A stretch of 64,000 nt of DNA from RPQJ01 sp963732415. Its GTDB lineage: Bacteria; Pseudomonadota; Gammaproteobacteria; Steroidobacterales; Steroidobacteraceae. How positions within the stretch are numbered: position 1 is the first letter of the stretch; each line of letters starts with the position of its first letter. The notes beneath the pieces are model-generated. The model ran no database searches. It saw only the letters and a list, made by a program, of their open reading frames with translations, and was not told the origin of the DNA. The stretch lies in the NCBI GenBank assembly GCA_963732415.1, contig CAVSZK010000008.1, positions 1-64,000 of the forward strand, in the 5' to 3' direction. Of the stretch, positions 42,236 to 51,078 are shown piece by piece. The translations under genes were made by a program, and so were the position numbers.

Positions 42236-43747
42236 TCAATCGCCTGGCTGGTTCTCGACGAGCACGTAGAACGGCTGTTCGAGCGTGACGCCCGATGTAG
42301 CCACCGGCACGCCCTTCTCGAGCCGTGGCCGGTAGATGGCGGCCTGCGCCGCGCGCAGCAACTGCTCGCCGAAACTGGGGTCGCCACCGTCCGACACCAG
42401 CTTCGGGTCCGCCACGCGCCCGTCCGCGGTGACCGTCATGTCGAGCGTGGCCAGGTGTACGGCGATCTCGTCCGCCGGCCTGCCGGCGTAGCGGTCCCAG
42501 GATCCCGGGGGCCTGTACGCCAGCAGCACGGGCTGTCCGAACAGCAGTTCTTTCAGGGGCTTTCCACCCACGGTCGCGTCACCAGCCGCCTGCCACGCGA
42601 GGCGGTAATTCGACAGCCCTTCTTCTCGTTTTTTCCGCGACAGGTACCAGTCGCCCAGCAGCGCGCGGACGTCGGCAACCCGCGTCGGCGGCACCTGCAC
42701 GCCTGCGATTTCAACAGCCCGCTCCAGCGCCGACTGTCCCTCGCCGGCGATGGTATTTGTCGACGTGGACGGGAGCACGGGCGGCATCGTGTCATGGAAC
42801 AGCGACTGCCTCTGATCGTCCGGCGCCGTGGCCTTCGCATACGATGGGTCGAGCAGCTGCAGTCGAGCACAGTCGGCGAGCGCGGTCAGCGGACCGATGA
42901 GTTCCGCGGCGTCCTCGCCATTTGCGGCCTCGATGATCCGGATGGAGTTGAGCAGTGACGCGCGCGCCGGGTCGTAGGCACCGATTCTCGTGAACCAGCG
43001 CCCCAGCGATTCGAATTCCTCTGCGTAGCGCAGGCTGCCGGCGCCGTAGCTGCGCTCGATCGCGCGCAGTATGTAGCGCCGCGCGCGCACCGCGTCCTCC
43101 GCGCGGCCCACGCGGACCAGCGAGTCGGCGTACTTCTCGAGGAACGGGATCTGCTCCCCGGTGAAGAGTCCCTGCTCGCGGCGAACGAGTGCGATGGCCA
43201 GCTCGTACCTGTCAACGGCAAGGTCATAGCGCTTTGCGGCGTAGTACGTCGTCGCGAGGCCGGCCTGGGCGCGGGCGAGTCGCGGGCTGGTCAGGCGGCC
43301 CGATGCCTCTACCAGTTCGACGACCCGCAGGTAGCTCGCTTCTGCGCCCGTGTAGTCCTTGTCGAGATACTGCGCGAGCGCGAGATTCATCAGCGCCACC
43401 TGCAGGTACTCGCCGCCAGGTCCCGGTTGCTGCTCGGCGTCCTCCAGCAGCCCTCGCGCCAGCGCCGTCGCCTGCTCGTATTGCCCGGCGTCGAGCAGCC
43501 GGCGGAAATCGCTGCTTGTGCCCTCTAGGAAACCTGACGGAATGCCGGTTGTAATTCCCGCCGGGGCTGGCTGCTGCTCCAGTTCGGTCGCCGGCATCGC
43601 GTCGGCCGCGGACGCGGGTTCCTGCGGAGGGGCCTGTTGTGCACGCGCGGTCCCGGCGGCGAAAGCAAGGATGACGGCGCCTGCCATCGCGGCGGCCATC
43701 GCGCGGAGGTCGCTGGCGCGTCGGCTATCCACGGGTCCCAGGCTCAC
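42236..43747 (-). CDS. Exported TPR protein with TonB-like C-terminal domain
   Basis: A 503-residue exported protein. The GTG start overlaps the nadE stop (GTGA); GTG 43732 and ATG 43702 are alternatives. A signal peptide ends near AAGTARAQ; the middle has about 6-8 TPR-like repeats (for example YTGAEASYLRVVELVEASG), and residues about 410-500 resemble the TonB C-terminal fold (HLATLDMTVTADGRVADPKL, YRPRLEKGVPVATSGVTL). It is secreted but has no N-terminal membrane anchor apart from the signal peptide, unlike TonB itself. It converges on the kinase/VWA block. A role with that block is possible but unproven. Confidence 0.78.
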   Translation of the reverse strand: MSLGPVDSRRASDLRAMAAAMAGAVILAFAAGTARAQQAPPQEPASAADAMPATELEQQPAPAGITTGIPSGFLEGTSSDFRRLLDAGQYEQATALARGLLEDAEQQPGPGGEYLQVALMNLALAQYLDKDYTGAEASYLRVVELVEASGRLTSPRLARAQAGLATTYYAAKRYDLAVDRYELAIALVRREQGLFTGEQIPFLEKYADSLVRVGRAEDAVRARRYILRAIERSYGAGSLRYAEEFESLGRWFTRIGAYDPARASLLNSIRIIEAANGEDAAELIGPLTALADCARLQLLDPSYAKATAPDDQRQSLFHDTMPPVLPSTSTNTIAGEGQSALERAVEIAGVQVPPTRVADVRALLGDWYLSRKKREEGLSNYRLAWQAAGDATVGGKPLKELLFGQPVLLAYRPPGSWDRYAGRPADEIAVHLATLDMTVTADGRVADPKLVSDGGDPSFGEQLLRAAQAAIYRPRLEKGVPVATSGVTLEQPFYVLVENQPGD

Positions 43748-45834
43748 GACTTGCGACGTCTGCCGCCCGGCACATTGGTCCTGAGTTCCTCGAGCCAGAC
43801 CGTCGCGGGCGAGTCGCTCGGTGCGCGCCAGTCGCTGCGCGGGGACAGCGAACCGCCCGACCCGACCTTTGGTCCGTTGGGCATCGCCGAGCGCTTGAAC
43901 TGGCTGCCCTGGAAGAAACGCACGACGAAGACCTCGAGCCAGCGCCGTATCGTCGCGATCGTGTACTCGCGGCGTTCGCCCACCGGCACCGTGTCGGGCC
44001 AAACGCCCGTGCGCCGGTCACCCCAGGCCGCGTGCGCGAGGAATGCGACCTTGCTTGGACGGTAGCCGTAGCGGCTCAGGTAGTAGAGGTTGAAATCCTG
44101 CAACTCGTACGGGCCGACCACGGATTCCGACGAGTGCTCCGGCTCCTCGCCCGAACCCGGTACCAGCTCCGGCGAGATGCGCGTGGCGACGACGCGTTCC
44201 AGCACGCGGGAGGTCGCGTCGTCGAACTGTCGGGTGGCCACCAGCCAGCGCACGAGGTGCTGGATCAGCGTCTTCGGCACGGAGCCATTCACGTTGTAGT
44301 GCGACATGTGGTCGCCTACGCCGTAAGTGGTGAAGCCGAGCGCGAGTTCGGAGAGGTCGCCGGTGCCGAGGACCAGTGCCCCGTGCAGATTTGCGAGGCG
44401 GAACAGGTGCGAGGTGCGCTCACCCGCCTGCACGTTCTCGAATGTCACGTCGTAGACGGGCTTGCCGCGGCCGTGCGGGTGCCCGATGTGCCGCAGCATC
44501 AGCTCGGCCGATGGCCGGATGTCGATCTCGGCGGACGAAATGCGGAGCGCGCGCATCAGCGCGTGCGCGCTGTCAAACGTGTGGCGACTTGTGCCGAATC
44601 CCGGCAGCGTGTAGCCGAGGATATCCTTGCGCGGCAGCCCGAGCCGGTCGAAGGCGCGCACGGCGACCAGCGCGGCCTGAGTCGAGTCGAGGCCGCCGGA
44701 GATTCCGATCACCACCTTGCGTATTCCGCTCGCGTCGAGGCGTTTCATCAGGCCCTCGACCTGGATGTCGTAGACCTCGGCGCAGCGCTCGTCGAGCTTC
44801 GAGTGGTCAGCCGGTACGTACGGGAAGCGTTCCACCCGCCGCGCGAGCGGAATCCGGCCGCGCGGCAGGTCGAGTTCGAACTCGACGCGCCGGAAGCCCG
44901 CGAGCAGCGGAGCGTGCGCCTGCACGCTGTCGCCGAAGCTCGTGAGCCGTGCGCGCTCCTGGCGCAGCCGGTCCAGGTCGATATCGGCCGTGATCAGCGC
45001 CGGCTCCAGCGGGAAGCGTTGCGACTCCGCGAGGCACTCGCCGTTCTCATAGGCCAGCGCGTGCCCGTCCCAGGCGAGGTCCGTGGTCGATTCGCCCGGG
45101 CCCGCGCCCGCATAAAGGTATGCGGACACGCACTTGGCGGACTGTGATGCGCACAGCAGCCGCCGGTAGTCGGCCTTGCCGACCGTGATGTCGCTGGCGG
45201 AGAGGTTGGCGATCACGGTCGCGCCGGCCAGCGACGCGAGCGTGCTCGGGGGCAGTGGTACCCACAGGTCTTCGCAGATCTCCAGGTGCAGCACGAATCC
45301 CGGTACGTTCGTCGCGGCGAACAGCAACTGGCTGCCGAACGGCACGTCCTGCCCGAACAGTCGAATGCCGGTCGACAGTGCCTGTGCCGCCGGGGCGAAC
45401 TGCCTCTTCTCGTAGAACTCCCGGTAGTTCGGCAGATAGGTCTTCGGCACGACGCCCAGGATCCGGCCGCGGTGCACGAGGGCGGCGCAGTTGAACAGCC
45501 GCCCGTCGACGGCGAGCGGCAGGCCCACGGCGAGCAGCGGCGTGAGCTTGCGACTCGCGAGCACGATCGACTCGAGTGCCACCAGCGACGCGTCCTGCAG
45601 CGCGTCCTGCTGGAACAGGTCCTCGTTCGAATATGCGGAAAGCCCGAGTTCGGGGAATACCGCCAGCACGGCATTCTGCTCCGCTGCCTGTCGCGCGAGC
45701 GCAAGCGTCTGCCGGGCGTTATGGCCCGGCGACGCCACCTCGACCCGCGGGGTTGCGACGGCCGCCCGGACGAACCCGTGGCGGTAGATCGAATCGAACG
45801 GTGGCACCTGCAGAGGGCGACGTGTCGTGGCCAT
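43744..45834 (-). CDS. nadE: NAD+ synthase, glutamine-dependent
   Basis: A 696-residue two-domain enzyme that amidates nicotinic acid adenine dinucleotide. The N-terminal nitrilase-type glutaminase domain (about 1-300) has its catalytic Cys in LEICEDLWVPLP. The C-terminal synthetase domain has the ATP loop ISGGLDSTQAALVA and KDILGYTLPGFG. The length matches the roughly 680-residue bacterial glutaminase-fused type. ATG 45834 has an AGGGA ribosome site; the open frame extends to 45891. The following TPR/TonB-like gene overlaps its stop by 4 bases. Confidence 0.93.
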   Translation of the reverse strand: MATTRRPLQVPPFDSIYRHGFVRAAVATPRVEVASPGHNARQTLALARQAAEQNAVLAVFPELGLSAYSNEDLFQQDALQDASLVALESIVLASRKLTPLLAVGLPLAVDGRLFNCAALVHRGRILGVVPKTYLPNYREFYEKRQFAPAAQALSTGIRLFGQDVPFGSQLLFAATNVPGFVLHLEICEDLWVPLPPSTLASLAGATVIANLSASDITVGKADYRRLLCASQSAKCVSAYLYAGAGPGESTTDLAWDGHALAYENGECLAESQRFPLEPALITADIDLDRLRQERARLTSFGDSVQAHAPLLAGFRRVEFELDLPRGRIPLARRVERFPYVPADHSKLDERCAEVYDIQVEGLMKRLDASGIRKVVIGISGGLDSTQAALVAVRAFDRLGLPRKDILGYTLPGFGTSRHTFDSAHALMRALRISSAEIDIRPSAELMLRHIGHPHGRGKPVYDVTFENVQAGERTSHLFRLANLHGALVLGTGDLSELALGFTTYGVGDHMSHYNVNGSVPKTLIQHLVRWLVATRQFDDATSRVLERVVATRISPELVPGSGEEPEHSSESVVGPYELQDFNLYYLSRYGYRPSKVAFLAHAAWGDRRTGVWPDTVPVGERREYTIATIRRWLEVFVVRFFQGSQFKRSAMPNGPKVGSGGSLSPRSDWRAPSDSPATVWLEELRTNVPGGRRRKS

Positions 45835-46052
45835 TCGGGTCCCTGGAAGCGACGATCCGGGCAGTTTCGGCCCAGCGGGCGGGTCCGGCAAGGCCCGCGG
45901 CCTGGTGCAGCGAATTTACTTAATCCACGGTAGGCTATGTCTTGAGCGGTCCCGTACGGGGCTGAGACGCCAGTCACAACGCCCGCATGGCCCGCGGCGC
46001 TAGCCTCGGGGTGGAGATCAGGACCCGAGCCCGACAAGGGGATGGCAATCCG

Positions 46053-46406
46053 GTGAGTGACCTATTCAAGCGTGCCAAGGGGCTGTTCGGACGCGCCGAA
46101 CCCGAGGCGAAGACCCCGTCGGCCAAGAAGCCAGCCAGTGCCTGGCACGCTGTCTGCATTGCGCCGGGCGGGCGTGCCTGCGACGCCGCGCGGCTGCTTG
46201 CCGGGCGCCGCTTCCTGTCCCGCGACGCCCCGTCGTTGCCGCTGAAGAACTGCGACAACGCAGCGTGCACCTGTCGCTATGAGCACTACGACGATCGTCG
46301 CAAGGGTGCGCGTCGCGCCGGCGAAATCGGCGTGACCATCGACGGATACGTGGCGGAGGAACGTCGCGAGCCGATCAAGCGCGACCGGCGAAAAAAGGAC
46401 ACCTGA
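46053..46406 (+). CDS. Small conserved protein with five Cys residues
   Basis: A 117-residue basic protein. GTG 46053 is chosen for an AAGGGGA ribosome site; the open frame starts at 45987. The core has Cys35 and Cys43 in WHAVCIAPGGRACDAARLLA, then Cys67, Cys72 and Cys74 in LPLKNCDNAACTCRYEHYDD, and ends in a highly charged tail. The Cys pattern could bind a metal such as zinc. I have seen similar hypothetical proteins in proteobacteria, without a function. It stands alone between divergent nadE and a convergent MBL gene. Confidence 0.65.
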   Translation: MSDLFKRAKGLFGRAEPEAKTPSAKKPASAWHAVCIAPGGRACDAARLLAGRRFLSRDAPSLPLKNCDNAACTCRYEHYDDRRKGARRAGEIGVTIDGYVAEERREPIKRDRRKKDT

Positions 46407-46434
46407 CTCGTACTGGGCGCTCCGGGAGCATTTG

Positions 46435-47088
46435 TCAGCGCCGCTGTGCCACCGAGGCATCGCCTGCAAATGGGTTGCTGCGGCGCTCTTCACCGAAAGT
46501 CGACATGGGGCCGTGGCCGGGCACGAACCGCACGTCGTCGCCGAGCGGGAAGAGCCTGGTGCGGATGGTGTTGATCAGCGTGTCGTAGTCGCCGCCCGGG
46601 AAGTCCGTCCGGCCTATCGAACCGGCGAACAGCACGTCGCCAACGAAGGCGAGTCGTTCAACCGGCGAATGAAACACGACATGGCCAGGCGTGTGCCCGG
46701 GACAGTGCCTGACCTCGAGCTGGATCTCGCCTACCTGCACACGGTCCCCGTCCTCGAGCCAGCGGTTCGGTACGAAGCTGCCGCCGCTCGCGATGCCGAA
46801 CATCCGCGCCTGTTCCGCCAGGCTGTCGATCCAGAACTGGTCGCCGGGATGCGGCCCTTCAATTGGCAGCCCGAGCGCTCGGGCCAGTTCGGCCGTGCCT
46901 CCGGCGTGGTCCACGTGGGCGTGGGTCAATAGGATCTTTTCGGGCTTCACGCCTTCGCTGCGGATGGTGGCCAGGATACGGTCGAGGTCTCCGCCTGGAT
47001 CGATGACAGCTCCGGCGCCGGTGTTCTCGCACCAGATCACCGAGCAGTTCTGCGCGAAGGGCGTGACCGGGACGATCGAGAATTTCAA
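46435..47088 (-). CDS. MBL-fold hydrolase, glyoxalase II-like
   Basis: A 217-residue metallo-beta-lactamase-fold hydrolase, probably acting on thioesters such as acyl-glutathiones. The dinuclear metal motif is THAHVDHAGGTAEL (His-x-His-x-Asp-His), with later ligands in HCPGHTPGHVVF and DVLFAGSIGRTDFPGGD. This is the short form (YcbL-like), lacking the C-terminal domain of true GloB. Substrate cannot be told from sequence. It begins 1 base after the DUF502 gene ends on the same strand, so the two are probably one transcript. Confidence 0.9.
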   Translation of the reverse strand: MKFSIVPVTPFAQNCSVIWCENTGAGAVIDPGGDLDRILATIRSEGVKPEKILLTHAHVDHAGGTAELARALGLPIEGPHPGDQFWIDSLAEQARMFGIASGGSFVPNRWLEDGDRVQVGEIQLEVRHCPGHTPGHVVFHSPVERLAFVGDVLFAGSIGRTDFPGGDYDTLINTIRTRLFPLGDDVRFVPGHGPMSTFGEERRSNPFAGDASVAQRR

Positions 47089-47089
47089 A

Positions 47090-47704
47090 TCAATCGAGCC
47101 TTTCTTTGTCCGGGTGCGCCACGGGCGCGACGGTCACGCCGCCCATCAGCACGATACGCATCGCGTTCTCGACCGACAGCGTCGTTGGTTCGAGCTGATC
47201 GCGCCCCAGGAAGACCGTGTATCCGCCGATCATGTAGCTCATGGGCAGGTAGACCGCGACGCTGTCGCTGGAGCCGTCGCCGAGACCGAGCGCCGACGCC
47301 GATTCGGACGTGACGAAGCCGATCGCCTTGCCGGGTCCGAATGGCACCAGCACCACTCGCTTCAGGTCGCCGCCTTTTCCCGAGGACGGGAAGAACCTCA
47401 TGAAGTCGCGGATCGCGACATATACGGTCTTCACCACCGGAATGCGTTCGAACAACCTGTCGCCGACCCGGAGCGCGCGGCGGACCACGTAGGCATTCAC
47501 GGCGAGGCCGGCAAGGAAGAGAACCAGCAGGCCCGTAAGCAGCCCGAGACCTGGCCAGTATGCCGAAGCGGGGACGATGAGCTTGATTACGCCGGAGAAC
47601 AGGTGCTCCGCCGTGCCAGCCAGCCAGTAGATCAGGTAGAGCGTGAGCCCGATTGGCAGGATTGCCACCAGGCCCTTCAGCATCGTGTTCCAGATCTTGC
47701 GCAT
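47090..47704 (-). CDS. DUF502 inner-membrane protein
   Basis: A 204-residue DUF502 protein with two N-terminal membrane spans (about 8-30 and 50-72). Conserved runs include MLKGLVAILPIGLTLYLIYW, RIPVVKTVYVAIRDF, GFVTSE and PMSYMIGGYTVFLGRDQLEP. The family role is unknown; DUF502 genes often sit near lipid or RNA genes. It is divergent from dacB and upstream of the MBL gene. Confidence 0.9.
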   Translation of the reverse strand: MRKIWNTMLKGLVAILPIGLTLYLIYWLAGTAEHLFSGVIKLIVPASAYWPGLGLLTGLLVLFLAGLAVNAYVVRRALRVGDRLFERIPVVKTVYVAIRDFMRFFPSSGKGGDLKRVVLVPFGPGKAIGFVTSESASALGLGDGSSDSVAVYLPMSYMIGGYTVFLGRDQLEPTTLSVENAMRIVLMGGVTVAPVAHPDKERLD

Positions 47705-47803
47705 GGTGTTCCCCAGCCGCGGGTGGCGAAGTATGCAGACGCCGTGCGTGCGCCGCCAGCGCGATCACGTATCATTGCCGTGTTCCCCCCTGGATAACGG
47801 TTC

Positions 47804-49240
47804 ATGCCGAAGCGACTTCCCGCCTTCGCCTGCCTGCTCGTATTGTCGTGCGTGTCGCACGCGGTGCATGCGCGCGACCGGGATTACCTTCCGCCAGAAG
47901 TCCAGAAAGCGCTGGCCCAGCAGCGCATCCCCGGCACCAGCCTGAGCGTGCTGGTGAAGGAGGTCGGTCGCGACGAGCCGCTGGTCAGCTACAACTCGAC
48001 CGTGCCGCGCAATCCTGCCTCGACGATGAAGGTCGTCACGACCTGGTCGGCGCTCGAGATACTGGGCCCCGCGTACACCTGGCAGACACGTGCCTATGCG
48101 ACCGGGCCCGTGAAGGACCAGGTGCTCGATGGCGACCTGGTTCTGGTCGGAGGCGGCGACCCGTTCATGACCGCGGAGCGATGGTGGGGGTTCGCGAACG
48201 GCGTCCGGCAGGCCGGCATCAGGCGAATCAAGGGCGATGTAATCATCGACAACAGCTATTTCGAGCCCCAGGGCGAAGACCGCGCCGCGTTCGACAACAA
48301 GCCGTTCAGCACCTACAACGTGCTGCCCGATGCGCTGCTGGTGAACTTCCAGACGGTCGATTTCAAGCTGTTCCCCGACCTGGCCGACGGCACGCTGCGC
48401 CCGAGCGCCTTCCCCTGGCCGGCAAACCTGAAGATAGACAGCTCCGCGAGCGTCGATGGCGGAACATGTCGCCGCCGCGGCGATGGAGTCGACGTGACGA
48501 TGCCCGATGGCCCGACGGGCAGCACCATGGCGGTCACCGGACGCTATGCGGCGGGCTGTGGTCCGATGAGTTTCACTCGTGCGGTCATGCGCGCGCCGGA
48601 GTTTGCGTATGGAACGTTCAAGACGTTCTGGGACGAGAGCGGCGGGGAGATCGACGGCGGCTGGCGGATCGGCGTCCTGCCGCCGGGCGCCGACATGGTC
48701 TACTCGCAGGACTCTCTGTCGCTGGCCGAGATCATCCGGCTGGTGAACAAGTACTCGAGCAACGTGATGGCCCGCCAGCTGTTGCTGACACTCGCCGCCG
48801 AGAAGGCTGGCCGGCCCGGTACCACCAGCGGTGGCCGCAAGGTCATCACCGAATTCCTGGCATCGCAGGGCCTCACGGTTCCGGACCTGGTTCTCGAGAA
48901 CGGATCGGGACTGTCGCGCGAAGAGCGCATCTCCGCGGCAGGACTGTCCGACGTGCTGCTCGCGGCCTGGCGCAGCCAGTACATGCCGGAGTTCGCGGCC
49001 TCGCTGCCGCTTTCGGCGACGGACGGCACGCTGCGCAGGCGCTTTCGCGCGCCCGAGATGCAGGGACGGCTGCGCATGAAGACTGGTTCGCTGGAAGGCG
49101 TTAGCGCGCTGGCCGGCTACGTGAACGCGGCCTCGGGCCGGACATTCGTCACGGTCGTCATCGTGAACGACCCGCGCGCAGGCGGCGGCGGAGGCCAGGC
49201 AGTTCAGACCGCGCTGGTGGAGTGGGTATTCAGCCAGTAA
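47804..49240 (+). CDS. dacB: D-alanyl-D-alanine carboxypeptidase/endopeptidase (PBP4)
   Basis: A 478-residue exported peptidase S13 penicillin-binding protein that trims or cleaves peptidoglycan cross-links in the periplasm. A signal peptide covers about 1-24. All three serine-acylase motifs are present: Ser73-x-x-Lys76 (NPASTMKV), Ser318-Ser-Asn320 (KYSSNVMAR) and Lys426-Thr-Gly (MKTGSLEG). The TAA stop lies at the very edge of the 49239-49301 palindrome, so the last residue (Gln) is set by the element's junction. Confidence 0.93.
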   Translation: MPKRLPAFACLLVLSCVSHAVHARDRDYLPPEVQKALAQQRIPGTSLSVLVKEVGRDEPLVSYNSTVPRNPASTMKVVTTWSALEILGPAYTWQTRAYATGPVKDQVLDGDLVLVGGGDPFMTAERWWGFANGVRQAGIRRIKGDVIIDNSYFEPQGEDRAAFDNKPFSTYNVLPDALLVNFQTVDFKLFPDLADGTLRPSAFPWPANLKIDSSASVDGGTCRRRGDGVDVTMPDGPTGSTMAVTGRYAAGCGPMSFTRAVMRAPEFAYGTFKTFWDESGGEIDGGWRIGVLPPGADMVYSQDSLSLAEIIRLVNKYSSNVMARQLLLTLAAEKAGRPGTTSGGRKVITEFLASQGLTVPDLVLENGSGLSREERISAAGLSDVLLAAWRSQYMPEFAASLPLSATDGTLRRRFRAPEMQGRLRMKTGSLEGVSALAGYVNAASGRTFVTVVIVNDPRAGGGGGQAVQTALVEWVFSQ

Positions 49241-49301
49241 ATAGGTGCCAAAATAGGTGCCAGGCACCGAATTAAATAATTCGGTGCCTGGCACCTATTT
49301 A
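49239..49301. repeat. Large REP-like palindrome between the convergent dacB and NlpC/P60 genes
   Basis: A perfect 23-base inverted repeat (left arm 49251-49273, right arm 49278-49300) with a 4-base AAAT loop. Each arm holds its own smaller inverted repeat, GGTGCC-A-GGCACC. A 12-base piece, AAATAGGTGCCA, is doubled in tandem on the left (49239-49250 and 49251-49262). Both convergent genes end at its edges with TAA codons. It may act as a bidirectional terminator and could be a REP-like or small transposon-derived element. No transposase is present in the window. Confidence 0.85.
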
Positions 49302-49799
49302 TTGGTACGGCCGGCCGGCGCTCACGAAGCGCTCCCGGTACCAGCTGTCTTCAAGACTCGCCATCCGTACCGTGCCGCCGGTCTGGGGTGCGTCGACGAA
49401 TCTTTCGTCACCGGCATAGATGCCGACGTGGCCCACGCTGCGGCCATTTACGCGGAAGAACAACAGGTCACCCGGGCGGAGGTCGCGCCTCGGCACAGGC
49501 GTGACGGCGGCGTACTGCTGTGCCGCCGTGCGCGGCAGCGTGACGCCAGCCTGTCGATAAGCGTAGGCGACGAGACCACTGCAGTCGAACGCATCCGGGC
49601 CGGCGCCGCCGTATCGGTAGGGAGCGCCGATGCGCGATTCGGCGGCCACCAGTGCGGCCGCGCCAGCATTCGAGGTCGTGCCGCCGGGCACCTCGCGCTG
49701 GAACGGCGAGCAGGCGGCCAGCATTGCAGCAAGCGCGACGGATGCCGCCAGGCGAAATGCGCGTGTCGGAACTGGCAGCACGTGGCTGGAAGCCGTCAT
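49299..49799 (-). CDS. NlpC/P60 lipoprotein (C40 peptidase)
   Basis: A 166-residue lipoprotein (lipobox MLAAC, Cys30) with an NlpC/P60 domain that would cleave peptide links in peptidoglycan. The catalytic Cys is Cys73 in AFDCSGLVAYAYRQAGV and the His is His124 in SVGHVGIYAGDERF. The C-terminus is WYRERFVSAGRPYQ, with a stop at the palindrome edge. It converges on dacB, another peptidoglycan hydrolase. Confidence 0.9.
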   Translation of the reverse strand: MTASSHVLPVPTRAFRLAASVALAAMLAACSPFQREVPGGTTSNAGAAALVAAESRIGAPYRYGGAGPDAFDCSGLVAYAYRQAGVTLPRTAAQQYAAVTPVPRRDLRPGDLLFFRVNGRSVGHVGIYAGDERFVDAPQTGGTVRMASLEDSWYRERFVSAGRPYQ

Positions 49800-49935
49800 G
49801 CGCGAAGTCTAGTGCCGAAAGGACGCAGAAAAAACCGCCTGCATCGCAGCTCCGCCTGCTTTGACCCCTGATTGCGCCTCCCCGGGCGAGGTGCTGCAAT
49901 GCCAGTCGGCCCAAACCGGAACGGACGCATCGCGG

Positions 49936-51063
49936 ATGAAATGGCGTGCAGCAGCAGTGGTGGCTGGTATCGTGGCGGTAGCCGTGGCGGCCGCGCTATG
50001 GGTCGGGCGACCGAAGCCCATCACGGTGGATACGGCTGAAGTCGCGCGCGGCAAGGTGGACCAGACCATCACCAACACGCGGGCAGGCACGGTCAAGGCC
50101 TGCCAGCGGGCCAAGCTCGCGCCGCAGTCGGGAGGCCAGATAGCCCGGCTGCCGGTCAAGAAGGGCGACCACGTGGAGAAGGGCCAGGTGCTGCTCGAGC
50201 TCTGGAACGTCGATCTCCGCGCCGACCTGAACCTCGCCGAGCGAGATGCCGCATCCACCCGCGCACTGCGCGACCAGGCCTGCGTCTCCGCCAAGGTCGC
50301 GCGCCGCGAATCGGCGCGGCTCGCGAGCCTGGTCGAGCGCAAGCTCGTTTCGACTGAACTCGCCGAGCGGGCGGCGGGCGAGGCCGACAGCAAGGAGGCA
50401 GCCTGCCGCGCGGCAGGCGAGCAGATCCAGGTCAGCCTGGCCCGGATCGATGCCGCCCAAGCCCGGCTGGAGCGCACGATGCTGCGCGCACCGTTCGCCG
50501 GGACGGTGGCGGAGATCAACGGCGAGGTGGGCGAGTTCGTGACGCCGTCCCCGGTCGGTATCCCAACGCCGCCCGCAGTCGACGTGGTGGATTCCAGCTG
50601 CATCTACATCACCGCGCCGATCGACGAGGTGGATGCACCTCGGGTGCGCGAGGGCATGGCTGCCCGTGTGACGCTCGACGCGTTCAAGGACCGCAGCTTC
50701 AAGGCGCATGTGCGACGTGTCGCGCCCTACGTGCTCGAAGTCGAGAAGCAGGCCCGCACGGTGGAGGTCGAGGCGGAGATCGACGATCGCGACGATGCAG
50801 CGCTGCTTCCCGGCTACAGCGCCGATCTCGAGGTGATCATTGCCGAGCGTCCCGACGTGCTCCGTGTTCCGACGCGGGCACTGGTCGACGGCAATCGCAT
50901 CTATGTCCTCGAGGATGGGAAAATCCGCCAGCGCACGGTGGAAACCGGTATCGGCAACTGGGAATTCACCGAGGTCATCAAGGGTCTCGAGCCCGGCGAC
51001 CGGGTCGTCGTGTCGATCGACCGCGAGGGACTCAAGGACGGCGCGCCGGCCGTCTCGTCCTGA
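49936..51063 (+). CDS. HlyD-family periplasmic adaptor of an ABC exporter
   Basis: A 375-residue membrane-fusion protein with an N-terminal anchor (about 5-25). The biotinyl-lipoyl-like halves flank a coiled hairpin; recognisable parts are QSGGQIARLPVKKGDHVEKG, TMLRAPFAGTVAEINGEVG and a barrel and C-terminal region with PTRALVDGNRIYVLED. It would bridge the ABC permeases to an outer-membrane channel; no TolC gene is present here. ATG 49936 is preferred, as the frame to 49861 is open but carries no signal. It is followed by the ATPase gene after 15 bases. Confidence 0.88.
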   Translation: MKWRAAAVVAGIVAVAVAAALWVGRPKPITVDTAEVARGKVDQTITNTRAGTVKACQRAKLAPQSGGQIARLPVKKGDHVEKGQVLLELWNVDLRADLNLAERDAASTRALRDQACVSAKVARRESARLASLVERKLVSTELAERAAGEADSKEAACRAAGEQIQVSLARIDAAQARLERTMLRAPFAGTVAEINGEVGEFVTPSPVGIPTPPAVDVVDSSCIYITAPIDEVDAPRVREGMAARVTLDAFKDRSFKAHVRRVAPYVLEVEKQARTVEVEAEIDDRDDAALLPGYSADLEVIIAERPDVLRVPTRALVDGNRIYVLEDGKIRQRTVETGIGNWEFTEVIKGLEPGDRVVVSIDREGLKDGAPAVSS

Positions 51064-51078
51064 GCGGGGAAGCCGCGC

